64,000 bases of DNA from Spirosoma fluviale (GCF_900230225.1 NZ_OCNH01000001.1:2571548-2635547), one strand, 5' to 3'; shown: positions 16,548-26,661, numbered from the stretch's first letter. Program-made: numbers and translations. Notes: generated by a model from the sequence alone, not told the origin.

Positions 16548-19136
16548 ATGCAAAATTCAAGACTTTTCCACCTCTCTTCGAAATTTTTTTTTCATTTTTC
16601 TGCTGCCTCAGTTCAAGGCCAGTTTAGGGATTTTGTGGTTGTTTTTGCACTACTATTAGTGGGCTTTACATCACATGGGCAAATTGCAGTTCCTTCATCC
16701 TCAGGGGCAACGATGAGCCCCGGTGGCGCTTCGGGCATACCAGCCACGGCTTTACCCAAAGGTGTCAACCCGAACAGTTTACCCAATAACGTCAGACAAC
16801 AGATAAATGGCCGGACTGGACAGACCCAGACTCCCGCTGGCCGGACATCGCCAACTTCTCAGTCCCTTAAAGATAGGAAACAGGCTCCTAATGCAGCCAA
16901 TCCACAGCTAGCCCCGGGAGATACCACTGATCCGGGACCAATCTCCGATGAAGAATTCGTCCGGCAGGGTGCCGAGCGCGCACAACGCCGGGAGCAACAG
17001 GAAAAACGACAGAAAACGTTTGGCTATTCGCTCTTCAACGATCCGGCAATGGAGCGCACCTTTGAGCCCAATTTAAACATAGCTACACCCCGCAACTATG
17101 TAATCGGCCCCGGCGACCAGATGAATATCCGGATGTACGGGAATTCGGAAATCGATTTTACCCAGACTGTTTCTGCCGATGGGAATGTCTATTTTGGTCA
17201 ATCTACCGGTGTTGGTCCAGTATCCGTTTCCGGCCTGACAATTGAGCAGGCGAAAGCACGGATAACCGATCGGTTGTCCAAGCGGTTTGCCGGCTTGCGC
17301 AGTTCCTCCTACGGCCCCCAGAACACGTTCCTTGAGGTATCGCTGGGTGGAACGATACGGAGTATACGCGTGTCGGTAACAGGCGATGCTGTTAGACCGG
17401 GAACCTATACCCTGTCTTCACTGGCAACGGTAATGAATGCTATTTACCAGGCGGGTGGCCCCAATGATATTGGCTCCTACCGCCGGGTACAGCTCATTCG
17501 CAACAACAAAGTAGCCGCTACGCTCGACCTGTATGATTACCTGCTGAATGGAATTCAGCGAAACGATCTTCGCTTACAGGACAACGACAACATTCGATTT
17601 ACTACGTTCCTCGAAAAAGTTGAGATTACCGGAACCGTAAAACGCGCCAATATTTTTGAGATGATGCCGGGCGAAACCCTCGACCGACTTCTGTTCTATG
17701 CGGGTGGTTTTGCCGCTCAAGCTTACAAAAGCAGGCTCAAGGTGACCCGACTGACCGACCGGGAGGTAAAAGTAATTGATGTAACAACGCCCGAATTCAA
17801 AACATTTGAGATTCAGGACGGCGATCTGGTTACGGTTTCCCGTTTGCTTGAACGTTTCGAAAACCAGGTCACCATTGAAGGGGCTGTTTTCCGCCCCGGC
17901 CAGTACTCACTCGATAAGAACCGAACGCTGAAGGAGCTTATCACCAATGCCGAGGGACTGAAGGGCGACGCCTTTACCGGACGTGTTACAATTGTTCGTA
18001 CCCGTGAAGATTTGGCTATCGAAAACCTCTCGATCAATCTGGCCAGTATCCTGGCGGGCAATGAGGCTGATGTTCCGCTGCAACGGGAAGACCAGATTAT
18101 TATTCCATCTCGCTTTGATCAGGTGGAACAGGCAACCATTTCGGTGCAGGGCGAAGTAAATGCCCCGGATACAGATATTCCCTACATTGCCAATATGACC
18201 CTGAACGATGTATTACTTCGTACCGGCGGTCTCAAAGAGTCAGCGGCTGCTTCTATGGTAGAAGTGGTTCGTCGGAAGAAAGATGCCGACCCCCGGTCTC
18301 CAACGGCACAAATTGCCGAAACCTTCCGATTCAACGTAGACCGGAACTTATCGATCGGAACAGACGCGAACAAGAACTTCATCCTTGAACCTTTCGATCA
18401 GGTAATCGTTCGGCGGTCGCCAAACTATGCCGTGCAAACCTATGCCTATGTATCTGGTGAGGTTATCATGCCAGGCTCATACCCGATTCGAACTAAAGAT
18501 CAGAAAGTATCAGATCTGGTTACTCAGGCAGGAGGATTAACCTCTCAGGCCTACGTAGAAGGCGCTACGTTGGTTCGCCCGGTCAGGTTGAGTGCCGATG
18601 AACTAAAACGGAAGCAAAAGGCCATCGAAGAAGTGGCCGATAATACAACGAAAACGATTGTGGAAACGGAGGTCATTACCCCCGATGTTGCCGAAGCTAT
18701 TGGTATCAATCTAAAAAAGATTCTGGCTAAACCCGGCTCATCAGAAGATATTCTACTCCAGGAAGGAGATACCCTCCGGATTCCGAAACTCCTCGAAACA
18801 GTCCGGATTCAGGGCGAAGTACAACTGCCGAATACCGTCAAATTCCGGGCAGGAGAAACGTTCCAGGATTACATTTCTCAAACAGGTGGGTTTACATCTA
18901 AATCACAGCGTCGGAGAGCGTTTATCATTTACGCCAACGGCTCTGTTGATCGAACCCGGAAGTTCATGTTCTTCAATGTCTATCCGCGCGTTGAGCCCGG
19001 CTCTGAAATTGTAATACCCAAACGGGCTACTTCGCCACTCACGGCACAACAGATTTTGAGTTCGACGGTTGGTATCGCCGGCTCGTTATTGACACTGGTT
19101 ACAACCCTAATTTTACTTACTCGGGTTAACAACTAA
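16548..19136 (+). CDS. SLBB-domain outer-membrane polysaccharide export protein (Wza/OPX type)
   Basis: ATG 16548 is followed by a hydrophobic signal (VVVFALLLVGFTSHGQ, about 34-49), giving 862 residues. Poly_export domain: PRNYVIGPGDQMNIRMYGNSEIDFTQTVSADGNVYF (about 183-218). Several SLBB beta-grasp repeats follow, each with a motif like GxVxxPGxY: VTGDAVRPGTYTLSS, IEGAVFRPGQYSLDK, VQGEVNAPDTDIPY, VSGEVIMPGSYPIRT and IQGEVQLPNTVKFRA. A last hydrophobic helix (ILSSTVGIAGSLLTLVTTLILL) may span a membrane. It should form the outer-membrane exit for the polysaccharide made by this locus and is the first gene of the export set. It is longer than Wza because of extra SLBB repeats, common in Bacteroidota. 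Confidence 0.92.
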   Translation: MQNSRLFHLSSKFFFHFSAASVQGQFRDFVVVFALLLVGFTSHGQIAVPSSSGATMSPGGASGIPATALPKGVNPNSLPNNVRQQINGRTGQTQTPAGRTSPTSQSLKDRKQAPNAANPQLAPGDTTDPGPISDEEFVRQGAERAQRREQQEKRQKTFGYSLFNDPAMERTFEPNLNIATPRNYVIGPGDQMNIRMYGNSEIDFTQTVSADGNVYFGQSTGVGPVSVSGLTIEQAKARITDRLSKRFAGLRSSSYGPQNTFLEVSLGGTIRSIRVSVTGDAVRPGTYTLSSLATVMNAIYQAGGPNDIGSYRRVQLIRNNKVAATLDLYDYLLNGIQRNDLRLQDNDNIRFTTFLEKVEITGTVKRANIFEMMPGETLDRLLFYAGGFAAQAYKSRLKVTRLTDREVKVIDVTTPEFKTFEIQDGDLVTVSRLLERFENQVTIEGAVFRPGQYSLDKNRTLKELITNAEGLKGDAFTGRVTIVRTREDLAIENLSINLASILAGNEADVPLQREDQIIIPSRFDQVEQATISVQGEVNAPDTDIPYIANMTLNDVLLRTGGLKESAAASMVEVVRRKKDADPRSPTAQIAETFRFNVDRNLSIGTDANKNFILEPFDQVIVRRSPNYAVQTYAYVSGEVIMPGSYPIRTKDQKVSDLVTQAGGLTSQAYVEGATLVRPVRLSADELKRKQKAIEEVADNTTKTIVETEVITPDVAEAIGINLKKILAKPGSSEDILLQEGDTLRIPKLLETVRIQGEVQLPNTVKFRAGETFQDYISQTGGFTSKSQRRRAFIIYANGSVDRTRKFMFFNVYPRVEPGSEIVIPKRATSPLTAQQILSSTVGIAGSLLTLVTTLILLTRVNN

Positions 19137-19153
19137 ACAGGATTTTTTAGAAT

Positions 19154-20275
19154 ATGGCTTCTACAAACTTATCTGATACAAACAACCCGAACCATCTGGC
19201 AGCGACTCGCTCCTTACCCCCCGATCAGATTTCCCCTAAATCGGTGGTATTAAGTGTCTTTCAGCTGAAGCATGTATTTCGGCGCAACTGGAAGGTATTA
19301 CTCGTTCTGGTTTTTGTAGGTGGTCTTATCGGGTTCATTTACGACGCATTCCATAAAACAAAAATCACCTATACGGGCACCATCATGTTTAACCTGGGTG
19401 GTGGCTCATCGGGCGGTGGATTTGGTGGTGAACTAGGCCAGTTAGCGGGTGCGTTCGGGTTAAGCTCAGGCGCTCCGGATGCCAACATCTTTATTGGCGA
19501 CAACTTTCTCATTTATGCTAAATCAAGACCCGTTGTCGAAAAAACGTTGATGCAGACCGATACCATTAATGGGAAAGACACCCTGCTTGTCAATTACTAC
19601 ATTCGCCACAGCGGTATTCGCGACGATGAATGGGAAGACAATGACTCCCTGCGTGCGTTTTATTTCAAGCGGGCCAAACTACCTAATGAATACACCAGAA
19701 CCGAACAGCTCGTCATGTCGGACATTTATGCCCGGGTCGAAGGTGAAATAGCCGTTAAGCAACCCGAGCGAAAATCGTCGTTTATGGAGCTTAGCTGCTT
19801 CATGGAGAATGAGAAACTGGCAGCCACCTTTCTGACCAATCACCTCAAAACTATTGAGCAGGATTACCAGTCCAAGCAGACGAAGAAAACCCGCGAGATG
19901 TACAACCTTCTGAATGACAAAGTGGACTCCCTCGCGGCCCGTTTGACAGGTACCGAAAATAAGCTGGCCCAATACCTGGATCAGAACCAGCAGGTGGTTG
20001 TTGCCCAGGGACGTATGACCGAAAATAAGCTGACACGAAACTCCGGCTTTCTAACGACCCTTTATTACCAGGCACTCCAACAGGCAGACAACATGCGCTT
20101 ATCCATGATTCGGGAAACGCCGTTGTTTACAATTATCAAACCGGTTTATTATCCACTTCATGTTGATACAATCAAAACGGCTGGTTTACAGATTGGTATG
20201 ATCGTTGGTCTGGTGCTTTCTATTCTCATTATTTTTCTGCGAGAAACGTACCGCTCAGTTATGCAGGAAGCTTAG
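19154..20275 (+). CDS. Wzz-type polysaccharide chain-length/co-polymerase protein
   Basis: 373 residues with two membrane helices, WKVLLVLVFVGGLIGFIYDAF (about 46-66) and QIGMIVGLVLSILIIFL (near the C-terminus), around a periplasmic, partly coiled-coil domain (KQTKKTREMYNLLNDKVDSLAARLTGTENKLAQYL). This is the PCP layout. A Gly-rich loop (LGGGSSGGGFGGELG, about 80-95) follows the first helix. There is no tyrosine kinase domain. It should control glycan length and bridge the inner membrane to the SLBB exporter encoded 17 bases upstream. Confidence 0.88.
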   Translation: MASTNLSDTNNPNHLAATRSLPPDQISPKSVVLSVFQLKHVFRRNWKVLLVLVFVGGLIGFIYDAFHKTKITYTGTIMFNLGGGSSGGGFGGELGQLAGAFGLSSGAPDANIFIGDNFLIYAKSRPVVEKTLMQTDTINGKDTLLVNYYIRHSGIRDDEWEDNDSLRAFYFKRAKLPNEYTRTEQLVMSDIYARVEGEIAVKQPERKSSFMELSCFMENEKLAATFLTNHLKTIEQDYQSKQTKKTREMYNLLNDKVDSLAARLTGTENKLAQYLDQNQQVVVAQGRMTENKLTRNSGFLTTLYYQALQQADNMRLSMIRETPLFTIIKPVYYPLHVDTIKTAGLQIGMIVGLVLSILIIFLRETYRSVMQEA

Positions 20276-20302
20276 TAATACCATCTTTATTACACAAACA
20301 CG

Positions 20303-21142
20303 TTGAAAACGCACGAAGTTATCATACAGCCTGGCCGGTCAGAACGTCACTACTGGCGCGACCTGTGGCGTAACCGCGAGTTGATGTATATTCTGTCTAT
20401 GCGGGACGTTTCCGTTCGGTATAAACAGACGGCTCTGGGTACGGCCTGGGGGCTGATCCGCCCACTCACTACCATGCTGATCATGGTATTTGTATTCAGT
20501 AAAATCGCTAAACTACCCGCCGACCCAGGCGTTCCCTACCCACTCATGGTATTGGGCGGAATAACCGTTTGGACGTTCTTTGCTACGGCCTTTACGCAGA
20601 TCAGCAATAGCGTGACCATGAACTCCAACCTGGTCACGAAAGTATATTTCCCCCGCCTGATTATGCCCATTAGTTCTGTGGCAGTCAGCTTTATTGACTT
20701 TCTGGTATCGCTGGGCTTATTCATTGTGCTTGCCATCTGGTATCGATTTATTCCAGACTGGCATTTGCTCATGCTGCCAGCTTTTATCGTGCTGGCCTTA
20801 TTGGCATCTTTTGCCTTCGGGCTATTTTTTGCGGCTGTTAATGTACGTTTTCGTGACATTGGCCAGCTTATTCCGTTTATAGTACAGGTGGGTTTCTACA
20901 TCTGCCCGATAGCCTACAGTAGTCGGTTGGTAGCGGATAAGCAAAACGAATGGTGGACGCCCTTTTACTGGATGAATCCAATGGTGGGTATAATCGATGG
21001 ATTTCGCTGGTCATTACTGGGTGAAAAAGCGTACTTTAACCCACAGAGTCTGCTCATATCCATTGCTATTGTGGGCGTCTGTCTAACCTTATCACTTTAC
21101 TTCTATCGTAAACGTGAGAATACCTTTGTGGATGATATTTAA
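20303..21142 (+). CDS. wzm: ABC-2 type polysaccharide exporter, permease (Wzm/KpsM/TagG type)
   Basis: 279 residues from TTG 20303; the first ATG would cut off the conserved amphipathic start (WRDLWRNRELMYILSMRDVSVRYKQTALGTAWGLIRPL), so TTG is the better start. Six membrane helices follow, with the ABC2_membrane motif PFIVQVGFYICPIAYSSRLV and a C-terminal YFYRKRENTFVDDI. It forms the inner-membrane channel that flips a lipid-linked polysaccharide, with the ATPase encoded next. Confidence 0.9.
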   Translation: MKTHEVIIQPGRSERHYWRDLWRNRELMYILSMRDVSVRYKQTALGTAWGLIRPLTTMLIMVFVFSKIAKLPADPGVPYPLMVLGGITVWTFFATAFTQISNSVTMNSNLVTKVYFPRLIMPISSVAVSFIDFLVSLGLFIVLAIWYRFIPDWHLLMLPAFIVLALLASFAFGLFFAAVNVRFRDIGQLIPFIVQVGFYICPIAYSSRLVADKQNEWWTPFYWMNPMVGIIDGFRWSLLGEKAYFNPQSLLISIAIVGVCLTLSLYFYRKRENTFVDDI

Positions 21143-21149
21143 AGAATTA

Positions 21150-21216
21150 CAATTTATTATTTATGACGCGTGGATGGCCCAGGCGGCCGTAAACTGTAGA
21201 TCGTAAATCGTAAATC
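21150..21216. repeat. 7-base phased repeats before the ABC ATPase gene
   Basis: GTAAACT, GTAGATC, GTAAATC and GTAAATC follow each other without gaps from 21189 to 21216, ending 3 bases before the ATG at 21220. Upstream, AATTTAT and TATTTAT (about 21150-21163) are degenerate inverted partners in the same 7-base register. The middle holds a GC-rich GGCCCAGGCGGCC. Confidence 0.55.
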
Positions 21217-21219
21217 AAT

Positions 21220-22479
21220 ATGTCTGTCATTACTGTCGAAAATATAAGCAAGCAATACATCATTGACCATAAAAAGGGCAAAGGTGCCAATACGCTGCGT
21301 GATGTTATTTCAGAAAACTTCCGGTCGCTGTTCGGAAGTAAGAAAGAAAGAGATGCCGTTACGCATGAAGAGTTCTGGGCACTTCGCGATGTAAATTTTT
21401 CCATTGAGCAGGGCGATCGGGTTGGTATTGTTGGCCACAATGGAGCCGGGAAATCAACCATGCTCAAAATTCTGAGCAAAATTATTGAGCCCACAGCCGG
21501 CACCGTTCGCATCAAAGGACGGGTAGCCAGCCTCCTCGAAGTAGGCACCGGGTTCCACCCTGAACTGACTGGTCGGGAAAACATCTACCTCAATGGTTCT
21601 CTGCTGGGTATGAGTCGCAGTGAAATCAGAAAGCAATTCGACGAGATCGTGGCTTTTGCCGGTGTCGAAAAATTCCTCGATACGCCCGTAAAACGTTACT
21701 CATCGGGTATGTACGTTCGGCTGGGTTTTGCCATCTCGGCGCACCTGGACCCGGAAATTATGATCGTAGATGAGGTGTTGGCGGTAGGTGATGCCGAATT
21801 TCAGAAGAAAAGCCTTGGCAAAATGCGGGATAATGCGGCCAGTGGTCGAACCGTTATTTTCGTCAGCCATAACCTTACGGCTGTTCAGGCGCTTTGCAAC
21901 AAAACGCTTTACTTCGAAAAAGGGCAACTTATTGAACAGGGTGAGACCAATCAGGTTATTGCTTCCTACCTGAGCAAAGTGTCCAAAACCCGTCTTCTGC
22001 GCCATTGGGAAACGCCCGACGAAGCTCCCGGAAATGATCTCGTGCGTGTTCGTCGGATCGAGCTCGTTCCAGAATACATCGACGACCTCACCCATATTGA
22101 CGTCCGCACATCGATGAAATTCAGGTTTGAGTTCTGGAGCCTGATGGATCATGCGAACCTAAACCTGAGCCTGCACCTGAATTCAATGACGGGCGAGTGT
22201 ATCTTTAACATTGGCACCTTGTCGCAGGCCTTTGGCAAAGGGTTAATTGTCGGTGAGTGTATCATTCCGGGGTATTTTCTGAATGACGGTTCCTATACAA
22301 TCTCCATGATGATTGTGAAGGATACGGTTACCCCGTTATTCGTAATGGAAGAAGGTATTACCTTTGATGTGGAAGATTATCGGGAAGGGATTGCCTGGTA
22401 CGGAAAATGGCCGGGCTATGTTCGTCCGCAGATACCCTTTCATACAAAAATGCTGGAAACAGTCACCAGTGAACAATAA
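21220..22479 (+). CDS. wzt: ABC-type polysaccharide exporter, ATP-binding protein with C-terminal Wzt domain
   Basis: 419 residues. Walker A is GHNGAGKST (72-80), the signature is RYSSGMYVRLGFA, Walker B is EIMIVDEVLAVGDAEF, and the H-loop is FVSHN. After residue 245 comes an extra domain (VRRIELVPEYI through FDVEDYREG), a beta-sandwich as in the Wzt of O8/O9a systems, which recognises the finished end of the glycan before export. This suggests the chain is capped or otherwise marked at its non-reducing end. It pairs with the permease just upstream. Confidence 0.93.
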   Translation: MSVITVENISKQYIIDHKKGKGANTLRDVISENFRSLFGSKKERDAVTHEEFWALRDVNFSIEQGDRVGIVGHNGAGKSTMLKILSKIIEPTAGTVRIKGRVASLLEVGTGFHPELTGRENIYLNGSLLGMSRSEIRKQFDEIVAFAGVEKFLDTPVKRYSSGMYVRLGFAISAHLDPEIMIVDEVLAVGDAEFQKKSLGKMRDNAASGRTVIFVSHNLTAVQALCNKTLYFEKGQLIEQGETNQVIASYLSKVSKTRLLRHWETPDEAPGNDLVRVRRIELVPEYIDDLTHIDVRTSMKFRFEFWSLMDHANLNLSLHLNSMTGECIFNIGTLSQAFGKGLIVGECIIPGYFLNDGSYTISMMIVKDTVTPLFVMEEGITFDVEDYREGIAWYGKWPGYVRPQIPFHTKMLETVTSEQ

Positions 22480-22562
22480 TTACGTCTATTTAGCAGGTTG
22501 TATTTATGACGAACTGCTTTGTACAGCCTGGTTATTGTTGACTCTTATCTATTAATTGTTTG

Positions 22563-23672
22563 ATGATTAATGTCACGAAATCGTATCTGCCAGAACTTGA
22601 CGAGTATACCAACTACTTAAAAGGCATCTGGGATCGTGTTCATTTGACGAATGATGGGCCACTTCTGCGCAGGCTGGAAGATGAATTGAAAGAGTTTCTG
22701 GATGTAAAGTATCTGAAATTCTGCACCAACGGCACCATTGTGCTTCAGATGGCCCTCAAAGCACTGGATATAAAGAAAGAGGTTATCACGACCCCCTTTT
22801 CTTACGTGGCCACTACCAATGCGCTGCTGTGGGAAGGGTGTACCCCCGTATTCGCTGATATTAGTCCGGATGATTACAACATCGATCCGGAAAAAATCGA
22901 ACCGCTGATCACGGCCAATACGCAGGCAATCATGGCTACCCACGTGTATGGAAATGCCTGCAAGATTGAACAGATTCAGGCCATTGCGGATAAGTATAAC
23001 CTCAAAGTCATTTACGACGCAGCCCATACATTCGGGGCAAGCTACAAAGGCAAGTCCATCTTAAGTTATGGTGATCTAAGTACCTGTAGTTTTCACGCGA
23101 CCAAGGTATTTCATACGGTTGAAGGCGGCTGTATTGTGACCAACAACGCCGATATGGCGCAGAAACTGCACCATATGCGCTCGTTCGGGCATCAAAATGA
23201 TAACTACTTCGGGGTTGGCATCAACGCTAAGAATTCAGAACTGCATGCAGCAATGGGCTTATGCGTCCTGCCAAAAGTACCTGAGTTGATTGCTGCCCGC
23301 AAAGAGCGGTTCGGGTATTACGACAGTCAGCTGGATTTCAGTAAGATCACCCGGCCAACACTGACACCTGATGTTGACTATAACTATGCCTATTACCCGG
23401 TGATTTTCGATTCGGAGGAGACACTGCTGCGGGTGGTAGACGCGCTGAAGGCCGACGACGTTATGCCCCGCCGGTATTTTTACCCTTCGCTCAACACCCT
23501 GCCCTTTACATTCAGGCCCGGTTCAACTACGGCTCAACCCTGCCCGGTATCGGAGGACGTATCCATGCGGGTACTATGCCTGCCGCTCTATCCGGACCTG
23601 GCCGAAGCGGATGTTGACCGCATTGTTTCGATTGTAAATCTGACTGTCGGTATCGTACCCGAAAGCGTATAA
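22563..23672 (+). CDS. DegT/DnrJ/EryC1/StrS family sugar aminotransferase
   Basis: 369 residues from ATG 22563. The PLP-binding lysine is Lys181 in SFHATKVFHTVEGG; VIYDAAHTFGASYKGKS holds the cofactor-contacting Asp. This family transfers an amino group from glutamate to a keto-sugar nucleotide, giving a 3- or 4-amino-deoxy sugar such as those in O-antigens. The N-terminal NVTKSYLPELDEYTNYLKGIWDRVHLTNDGPL is typical of the sugar group. The product is likely N-acylated by the acetyltransferase or formyltransferase of the same locus (inference). Confidence 0.9.
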   Translation: MINVTKSYLPELDEYTNYLKGIWDRVHLTNDGPLLRRLEDELKEFLDVKYLKFCTNGTIVLQMALKALDIKKEVITTPFSYVATTNALLWEGCTPVFADISPDDYNIDPEKIEPLITANTQAIMATHVYGNACKIEQIQAIADKYNLKVIYDAAHTFGASYKGKSILSYGDLSTCSFHATKVFHTVEGGCIVTNNADMAQKLHHMRSFGHQNDNYFGVGINAKNSELHAAMGLCVLPKVPELIAARKERFGYYDSQLDFSKITRPTLTPDVDYNYAYYPVIFDSEETLLRVVDALKADDVMPRRYFYPSLNTLPFTFRPGSTTAQPCPVSEDVSMRVLCLPLYPDLAEADVDRIVSIVNLTVGIVPESV

Positions 23673-23686
23673 CAGAGCCTGAAACT

Positions 23687-23731
23687 GGCCAATAAACTGA
23701 CTTTACCAAGTCGGTTTATGAGGCCTTTTTT
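23687..23731 (+). terminator. Intrinsic terminator after the aminotransferase gene
   Basis: A long stem pairs GGCCaATAAACTGACTT (23687-23703) with AAGTCGGTTTATgaGGCC (to 23725), one mismatch and a small bulge, around a TACC loop, followed by seven Ts. Confidence 0.75.
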
Positions 23732-23764
23732 CATTAGGCGCATCTGTACGAGAATTATCTTCCT

Positions 23765-25837
23765 ATGAGTAGCTTATACCTTATTCCCCTTGTTCTGTTT
23801 GTCATTTACGTTGGACGGCTTTCTTCGCAGGTTTGCCGACGTTCCCTGACAGAATGGTGGCTGACCACATTTTTGTTGGGGGCCGGGAGTGTTATTTTAA
23901 CGGGTTTCGTACTATCCGGACTGTATCTAACGGCCAATACACCGGTTTGGGCCGGTTCTGTATTTATTACAGCAACAATACTCGGCAAATTACTAAGTCG
24001 GCTGTCTGGCCATAAATCCAGCTTTTCAGTTCGGCAACTTGCTCAGGAGCGTTTTCGAACGGGCAAGGACTGGTTCGGTGGATTATCTGCTTACTCCCGC
24101 TTTCTGTTCATTCTACTGCTCAGTACCTTGGGCATCATTGCAGTTACCAACCTGCTGCTGGTCCTATTCACCGTTCCCAATGAGTGGGACAGCATGACCG
24201 GCCACCTGAATCGGGTTATGCAATACGTTCAGCGAGGGACGATGCGGCATTTTGGCGGCACAAACTGGAACATGGATACGTATCCGAAAAGCGTTTGTAC
24301 CCTTCAGATCTATTCGTTTCTGATGACCGGCCATTTTGAGAATGGCTTCAAATTTATTCATCACTTGAGTTACTGGACAGCCATCGTTGCTGTTTTCGGT
24401 ATTGTGCAACGCATTGGCCAAAACCGGCTATCGGCCAGTTTTTTCTGTGCGCTGGCGTATGCATTGCTCCCCGATTTCCTGATGCAGGCCATCACCACCG
24501 AAACGGATATTGTTCTGACTGCCTACCTGAGCGTGCTGTTATACATGCTGTTCACGTATCGCAGTATCGGTTTGCCCACAGCCGACAACCGGTATCTCTA
24601 TCTGGCGGGTATGGCATTTGGCATTGCGTTTGGGCACAAAATCACGTTTGCCTTGCTGTTGCCTTCCGTATTTGTCATTATGATTTACACGGTTTTCCTG
24701 TCCAGTTCCTGGGTCGTGACCTTCGGGCGGGTATGGAGGCTGGGCCTGGCCATTGGGGTTGGGGTTTGCCTGTGGACACTGCCAACTGGCTATCTGAAAA
24801 ACATTGAAGTATTTGGACATCCGATCGGCCCCCCAACGGCCCTAAAACACCAATCTGTCGAGCGGGCGGGCTCTCTTGGCAACTTACTTGAACAGGGAAG
24901 CCGCAATGTGGTTCGGTATGCTTATGACCATGTAAATCTGGACGGCATCCGAAATGTGAAAGCAGGTGCCGACCTGAACCACGCCATGCGCAAGCCGCTG
25001 GTTCTGCTGGAAGATAAACTTCATATGCGGTTGGATGAAGAAACGGACTTCTCGATTCAGACGTTTGCCTTCGACCGTAAGTTTGTGTTTTATAATGCCA
25101 ACCCGTATTGGGGAATTTTTGGTTTTGGCCTCATCTTACCGCTCCTGGTGCTGGTACTGGTAGGTTATATACGCTCAACTCCGCATATTTATTTAGGTGT
25201 AGCCCTACTGCTTCATTTTTTAGCTCTCTCCTACTCGGCTCCCTATGACCCGTTTAAAGGACGTTATTTTATAGAAACAGGTCTGTTTGGCGTGACCTTT
25301 CTGGCACTGCTGTTCCTTCATCCGCGTACAACCATCGACACTCCGAAACGACCGATCTGGAAAGGGTATGTAGCCCTCGTTACAGTGTTGGGTTGCCTAT
25401 CGGCACTGATGTGTGTGTTTTTGAATACACGGGCGTTGCCTTTTGCGTGGACAGGACCCGATGGCGCTCCCTTTCCCTCGGCGTTCACCTCCGACCGCAT
25501 CCGGCAGATAACGATCGGACGCCCTGACACGTACACTCCCTTTAAACGATTCGACGAACTGGTCCCCGACAGTGCGACTGTTGCGCTGGCGACTATCAAC
25601 GATGATTATGAGTATCCGCTTTACGGACCTAAATTGTCTCGTCGGCTTATTGCCATTAACCCGTTTGAGCAGGGTCTTAAGCCAATTCCTAAAGAGGCCG
25701 ACTACCTGTTTTTCGATAAAAGTGTCATTGCCCCCCAACCCGGCGACATACGCCTGGGTACCGATACAACCCTGCGGGCTAAAATGATTGTACCGGGAGA
25801 AGATTATTATTTACGGAAATTGAAAAAACAGGAGTGA
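23765..25837 (+). CDS. Multi-spanning membrane protein, GT39-like glycosyltransferase
   Basis: 690 residues with at least ten predicted membrane helices over the first 540 residues and a soluble C-terminal part with no helices. The first large loop has NEWDSMTGHLNRVMQYVQRG, where the acidic residues match the catalytic position of ArnT/PMT-type (GT-C) enzymes that use polyprenyl-phosphate sugars. Family placement is by topology and this loop. It may add a side sugar on the periplasmic side. Its stop TGA lies inside the first unit of the 25834 repeat. Confidence 0.75.
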   Translation: MSSLYLIPLVLFVIYVGRLSSQVCRRSLTEWWLTTFLLGAGSVILTGFVLSGLYLTANTPVWAGSVFITATILGKLLSRLSGHKSSFSVRQLAQERFRTGKDWFGGLSAYSRFLFILLLSTLGIIAVTNLLLVLFTVPNEWDSMTGHLNRVMQYVQRGTMRHFGGTNWNMDTYPKSVCTLQIYSFLMTGHFENGFKFIHHLSYWTAIVAVFGIVQRIGQNRLSASFFCALAYALLPDFLMQAITTETDIVLTAYLSVLLYMLFTYRSIGLPTADNRYLYLAGMAFGIAFGHKITFALLLPSVFVIMIYTVFLSSSWVVTFGRVWRLGLAIGVGVCLWTLPTGYLKNIEVFGHPIGPPTALKHQSVERAGSLGNLLEQGSRNVVRYAYDHVNLDGIRNVKAGADLNHAMRKPLVLLEDKLHMRLDEETDFSIQTFAFDRKFVFYNANPYWGIFGFGLILPLLVLVLVGYIRSTPHIYLGVALLLHFLALSYSAPYDPFKGRYFIETGLFGVTFLALLFLHPRTTIDTPKRPIWKGYVALVTVLGCLSALMCVFLNTRALPFAWTGPDGAPFPSAFTSDRIRQITIGRPDTYTPFKRFDELVPDSATVALATINDDYEYPLYGPKLSRRLIAINPFEQGLKPIPKEADYLFFDKSVIAPQPGDIRLGTDTTLRAKMIVPGEDYYLRKLKKQE

Positions 25838-25953
25838 GGAGTTAGAAGCGAGGAGTGAGGAGCCATTCGGCAGCATAAAACATGCCGGTCCGCCGGTGCG
25901 GTCAGCAACTTCTCGCTCCTAACTCCTCGCTCCCAACTCCTCCCTCCTAACTC
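25834..25953. repeat. Inverted arrays of 7-base repeats
   Basis: Left arm: GTGAGGA, GTTAGAA, GCGAGGA, GTGAGGA without gaps (25834-25861). Right arm: CTCGCTC, CTAACTC, CTCGCTC, CCAACTC, CTCCCTC, CTAACTC without gaps (25912-25953). The arms are complementary in 7-base register and enclose about 50 bases. The left arm contains the stop of the membrane-protein gene, and the right arm ends 9 bases before the next ATG. Confidence 0.85.
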
Positions 25954-25962
25954 CTAAAAAAA

Positions 25963-26661
25963 ATGACCCTTGCCATAATGCAGCCTTACTTTCTTCCCTA
26001 CATCGGCTATATGCAGTTGATGGGAGCGGTGGATACATTTGTTTTGTACGATGATGTAGCTTTTATTAATCGGGGCTGGATCAATCGAAACAGGTTGCTG
26101 ATAAATGGTCAGGAGTACTTATTTACCATCCCGTTAAAAGATGCCAGCCAGAATAAGCGAATCAACGAAGTACACCTGGCCGATGATCCAAAATGGCGAA
26201 GTAAACTGCTAAAAACCATTGAACAGGGTTATCGAAAAGCTCCCTGCTATCAAACGGTTATGCCGCTGACCGAAAAAATCATCAATTTTACAACCGACTC
26301 CATCGCCGATCTGATCTATTTCAGCCTCGTTGAGTTAAATACGTATCTGGGTTTATCGACACGATTGGTTGCCTCATCGTCCATCTATGCCAATAGTGAG
26401 TTAAAAGCGCAGGAACGCATTCTGGACATTTGTCGGCAGGAAAAGGCCTCCCGCTACATCAATCCAATTGGAGGAATGGAGTTATACGATGCGCCTTCGT
26501 TTACCCAGACCGGCATCGACCTCAAATTCATTAAATCAAAACGGGCTGAGTACCCGCAGTTCAAAAATGACTTCATTCCCTGGTTGTCCGTGCTGGACGC
26601 ACTTATGTTTAACGACATACCCGACGTTCGGAAATTGCTTGGGGAATATGAACTAGTTTAG
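25963..26661 (+). CDS. WbqC-family protein
   Basis: 232 residues. The N-terminus AIMQPYFLPYIGYMQLMGAVDTFVLYDDVAFINRGWINRN is the hallmark of the WbqC family, found in O-antigen and capsule loci. ASRYINPIGGMELYD and the closing LSVLDALMFND also fit. The reaction is not settled; a role in making or attaching an acylated amino sugar has been suggested from neighbourhood. The next gene, a hexapeptide acyltransferase, is in keeping with that. Confidence 0.88.
   Translation: MTLAIMQPYFLPYIGYMQLMGAVDTFVLYDDVAFINRGWINRNRLLINGQEYLFTIPLKDASQNKRINEVHLADDPKWRSKLLKTIEQGYRKAPCYQTVMPLTEKIINFTTDSIADLIYFSLVELNTYLGLSTRLVASSSIYANSELKAQERILDICRQEKASRYINPIGGMELYDAPSFTQTGIDLKFIKSKRAEYPQFKNDFIPWLSVLDALMFNDIPDVRKLLGEYELV

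Noticed and set aside
25834..25953. A CRISPR array
   Set aside because: The repeat units are 7 bases with no spacers, and no cas genes are in the window.
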